Shown here piece by piece: positions 61,641-64,000 of a stretch of 64,000 bases of DNA; position 1 is the first letter of the stretch; the number at the start of each line of letters is the position of its first letter. The stretch covers positions 186,001 through 250,000 of the forward strand of contig NZ_JAMJWG010000013.1 in assembly GCF_024435355.1 (NCBI RefSeq), read 5' to 3'. Under the pieces are notes generated by a model. The model ran no database searches. It had not been told where the DNA came from and was given only the letters and a program-made list of their open reading frames with translations. Position numbers and translations under genes: made by a program. This stretch comes from Streptomyces odontomachi. GTDB lineage: Bacteria; Actinomycetota; Actinomycetes; Streptomycetales; Streptomycetaceae.

Positions 61641-61999
61641 GTGGTGTCCGCTTCGTTCCGCTTCGGATGGGGGACGCCCGGTCGCCGGTCCTGCGGGTGC
61701 CGGGCCGTACGGGAATGGGCGCGGCCGCCGGGGGCCCTGTCGTCAAACTTCCGTCTGCCCGGCGACGACAGCACCTGGCGGGCCGCAGAAGAATTCCACG
61801 AAAAGCGGCCGTTTCGAGACGTGGGGCAGATTGCCGACCGTTTTCATGGGCTCTCGATGGTAGTCCTGGACATGTCACGAAGGGTGTGTGATAGATGTGT
61901 GATATAGGTCACAATGAAGGGGGTCTAGAACGTTCTTGAAAGATCAAGTACCGTGGTCGCCCAATCTGATCACTGGGGCCTGAAGGTAAGGGGAGCTGC
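61641..61999. promoter_or_regulatory. AT-richer divergent control region with a Crp site and repeats
   Basis: No gene. The part from about 61855 to 61965 is markedly less GC-rich than its surroundings. It holds TGTGTGATA twice at 11-base spacing (61885, 61896), overlapping a perfect TGTGA-N6-TCACA palindrome at 61898-61913, then AGAACGTTCT (61927-61936) and CTTGA-AAGA-TCAAG (61935-61948). A promoter of the type TAGAAC-17-TACCGT would fit at 61926-61954. Confidence 0.65.
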
Positions 62000-63592
62000 G
62001 TGACCGGCAGCGATTCTCTGGACTACTTGATTGTGGGCGCGGGACCGGCTGGGGTGCAGATCGGATATTTTCTGCACAAGGCCGGTAGAAGCTATCGGAT
62101 CGTCGAGGCAGGGGACGCTCCGGGGACCTTCTTCACGCGCTTTCCGCGACATCGCACCATGATCTCCAACAATAAGGTGAACACCGGTTGGGATGATCCG
62201 GAACTGAACCTCCGGATGGACTGGAATTCGCTTCTCACGGATGAGTACGAGCCACTGTTCACCAAGGTCACACCGCGGTACTTTCCACCCGCTGACGACT
62301 TTGTGAGATACCTGGCCGACTTCGTCGAGCAGCACGGTCTGCACATCGACTACCGCACCCGGATCACCCGGATCACCAGGCCTGACGACTTCGTCGTGGA
62401 GGCCGATGACGGCCGAGTCCTCCGGGCTCGGCGCCTCGTCATGGCCACCGGGGTCACCAAGCCGTACCTGCCGGACATCGAGGGCATCGCAGACGCGGAG
62501 TCGTATGCCGAGGTCTCCGTGGAACCGACCGATTTCACCAACAAGCGGGTCCTGATACTGGGGCGCGGAAATTCCGCCTTCGAAACGGCGGACAATCTGG
62601 TGGAAACCGCGGCCGTGATCCATGTGGCGGGCCCGGGATCGCTCCGGCTGGCCTGGCAGACACATTTCGTGGGACATCTGCGAGCGGTCAACAACAATTT
62701 CCTCGACACGTACCAGCTCAAATCGCAGAACGCGCTGCTCGACGGCCGTGTGACGGCGATACGCAAGCAGCCGGACGGCACCTACCGGGTGTCCGTTGCG
62801 TTCGACCGGGTGAACGAGATCGTCAAGGAAATTCCGTACGACCGGGTCATCATCGCGACCGGATTCAGGTTCGACGCCTCCATTTTCGCCGAGGAATGCC
62901 GACCCGAACTCACCATCAAGGACAGGTTCCCGAACCAGACCGAGGCATGGGAATCCACGAACGTACCCGATGTGTACTTCGTGGGAACCATCACCCAGGT
63001 GCGTGACTTCAAGAAGTCGACCAGCGGTTTCATCCATGGCTTCCGGTACGGCGCCAAGGCCCTGTACCGCATTCTGGAGACCCGCTACCACGACACGCCC
63101 TGGCCGGCGCGTGCCCTGCCCCTGGAGTCCGAGGCCGTCGCCGACGCCATCGTCGCCCGGGTCAACCGCAGCTCCGCGCTGTGGCAGCAGTTCGGCTTCA
63201 TCGGCGACGCGGTACTGCTCACCGCCGACGGCACGCCGCGCTACCTGGAAGAAGTCCCCCTCGACTACCTGCACAGCGCGGTCCGGGCCGGTGCCTTCGG
63301 CGCCGTCGACAGCTACTTCGGCATCACCCTGGAGTACGGCCCCGACCACGACCGGGTCAACCCGTTCGAGGTCACGGTGGCCCGGCCCGCCCAGCAGGAG
63401 GGCGGGGTCGACGGACGCTACCTCCACCCCGTCGTGCGGCACTTCCGCGCCGGGGAGGTGATCGGCGAGCACCACCTCACCGAGAACCTGGAGAACGAAT
63501 GGGACAGCGAGGAGGTCCACCGCGCCCCGCTGCGTACCTTCCTGAGCGGCGAGCTGGACGAGCCGGCCACCGCGACGGTGAGCCCGGCGTGA
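62000..63592 (+). CDS. FAD-dependent monooxygenase-like oxidoreductase (FOXRED2-like)
   Basis: 530 aa. N-terminal FAD motif YLIVGAGPAGVQIGYFL (residues 9-25), second dinucleotide motif VLILGRGNSAFETADNL (about 185-201), and IIATGFRFD near the end. The pattern is that of flavin monooxygenase/FOXRED2 proteins. The first third has lower GC than its neighbours. GTG start with GGGGAGCTG upstream. It is translationally coupled to the next gene. Probably oxygenates or oxidises an intermediate of a specialised pathway; the substrate is unknown. Confidence 0.85.
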   Translation: MTGSDSLDYLIVGAGPAGVQIGYFLHKAGRSYRIVEAGDAPGTFFTRFPRHRTMISNNKVNTGWDDPELNLRMDWNSLLTDEYEPLFTKVTPRYFPPADDFVRYLADFVEQHGLHIDYRTRITRITRPDDFVVEADDGRVLRARRLVMATGVTKPYLPDIEGIADAESYAEVSVEPTDFTNKRVLILGRGNSAFETADNLVETAAVIHVAGPGSLRLAWQTHFVGHLRAVNNNFLDTYQLKSQNALLDGRVTAIRKQPDGTYRVSVAFDRVNEIVKEIPYDRVIIATGFRFDASIFAEECRPELTIKDRFPNQTEAWESTNVPDVYFVGTITQVRDFKKSTSGFIHGFRYGAKALYRILETRYHDTPWPARALPLESEAVADAIVARVNRSSALWQQFGFIGDAVLLTADGTPRYLEEVPLDYLHSAVRAGAFGAVDSYFGITLEYGPDHDRVNPFEVTVARPAQQEGGVDGRYLHPVVRHFRAGEVIGEHHLTENLENEWDSEEVHRAPLRTFLSGELDEPATATVSPA

Positions 63593-64000
63593 CCTCCGCC
63601 CTGCGTGACCTCCGGCGGCGGGCCCGCCGGTCGCTCCGGGCGGCGCACTACGACTACTACGCGGGCGGGGCGGGCGACGAGACGGCGCTCGGCGAGAACG
63701 AACGGGCCTTTCGCAGGCTCGCCCTGCTCCCGCGGGTACTGCGCGGCGCCGAACACCGCGACACCGGGGTCACGCTCTGCGGCGACCACACCGCCGCGCC
63801 ACTGATCGTCTCGCCCACCGCCTTCCACCGGCTCGCCCACCCGGACGGCGAACGGGCCGTGGCGCGCGCCGCCGCGGCCACCGGCACGATCCTGACCACC
63901 GGCATGGCGGCCACCACCGCGGTGGCCGAGGTCGTCGACGCCGCCCGCGGCGAACGGGCCGACGCCGCCGTCTGGTTCCAGCTGTACCTCCAGCCGGAGC
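63589..64000 (+). CDS. FMN-dependent alpha-hydroxy-acid oxidase/dehydrogenase (5' part, runs off the window)
   Basis: The first 137 codons are present; the GTG overlaps the flavin gene stop by 4 bases. AHYDYYAGGAGDETALGENERAF is the N-terminal FMN/substrate motif of the family, followed by SPTAFHRLAHPDGERAVARAAAATGTILTTGMAATTAV and WFQLYLQPE, all in the known order. Related to glycolate, lactate and 4-hydroxymandelate oxidases. In a cluster setting a mandelate-type oxidase leading to arylglycines is possible but not shown. Confidence 0.88.
   Translation, partial: MTSALRDLRRRARRSLRAAHYDYYAGGAGDETALGENERAFRRLALLPRVLRGAEHRDTGVTLCGDHTAAPLIVSPTAFHRLAHPDGERAVARAAAATGTILTTGMAATTAVAEVVDAARGERADAAVWFQLYLQPE

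Overview
The window is chromosomal DNA from a Streptomyces or a very close relative. It is extremely GC-rich, uses GTG and TTG starts freely, and carries the gene order familiar from Streptomyces chromosomes: gap-pgk-tpiA-secG, then the pentose phosphate operon tkt-tal-zwf-opcA-pgl, ctaB/ctaA, the sufRBD-ferredoxin-CSU operon and dapD. RbpA-family RNA polymerase binding, OpcA, mycothiol-linked enzymes, a DasR-type site at a chitinase gene and a PHO box fit the same assignment.

Layout. 0.3-8.1 kb: lower glycolysis (gap, pgk, tpiA), secG, an RbpA paralogue (rbpB type), a divergent GH18 chitinase and pgi. 8.2-10.3 kb: a secreted Asp-box beta-propeller protein behind a LacI-type palindrome, followed by 0.8 kb of repeat-filled non-coding DNA. 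10.3-17.0 kb (minus strand): pgl-opcA-zwf-tal-tkt. 17.3-20.0 kb: heme O and heme A synthases for cytochrome oxidase, around a small conserved gene. 20.1-21.9 kb: a two-gene ABC exporter with a 33-codon ORF wedged at the junction. 22.1-29.0 kb: the SUF iron-sulfur operon under its own SufR, whose start codon lies in a match to the SufR operator. 29.2-41 kb: mixed accessory genes (SMR pump, dapD, mycothiol-type protein, a LipB-like protein, lipoprotein, ArsR/SRPBCC pair, secreted nuclease, conserved hypothetical, PhoX phosphatase behind a PHO box).

41.0-43.1 kb is the most interesting part. A bacterial Ro60 (TROVE) gene is preceded by three tandem elements that each fold as a Y RNA. Two of them carry a circularly permuted tRNA-like module, and the middle one keeps only a T-arm. 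A sigma70-type promoter is placed so that transcription would start at the first base of the first RNA helix.

43-48.6 kb: a calcium/cation exchanger, a rifampin phosphotransferase with a perfect 19-bp rifamycin-associated palindrome upstream, and a double TerD protein. 48.7-53.8 kb: a polyol/sugar ABC importer operon with a zinc alcohol dehydrogenase and a DeoR regulator. 54-57.5 kb: divergent uronate (hexuronic acid) catabolism genes. 57.6-64 kb: MFS transporter, mycothiol-type protein, then a divergently arranged acyl-CoA/AMP ligase, flavin monooxygenase-like and alpha-hydroxy-acid oxidase group that looks like the edge of a specialised-metabolism cluster. It has a perfect Crp-type site in its control region and runs off the window.

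A recurring 38-bp palindromic repeat appears four times (17.4, 18.9, 32.3 and 57.5 kb); two copies lie in frame inside coding sequences (ctaB and the LipB-like gene).
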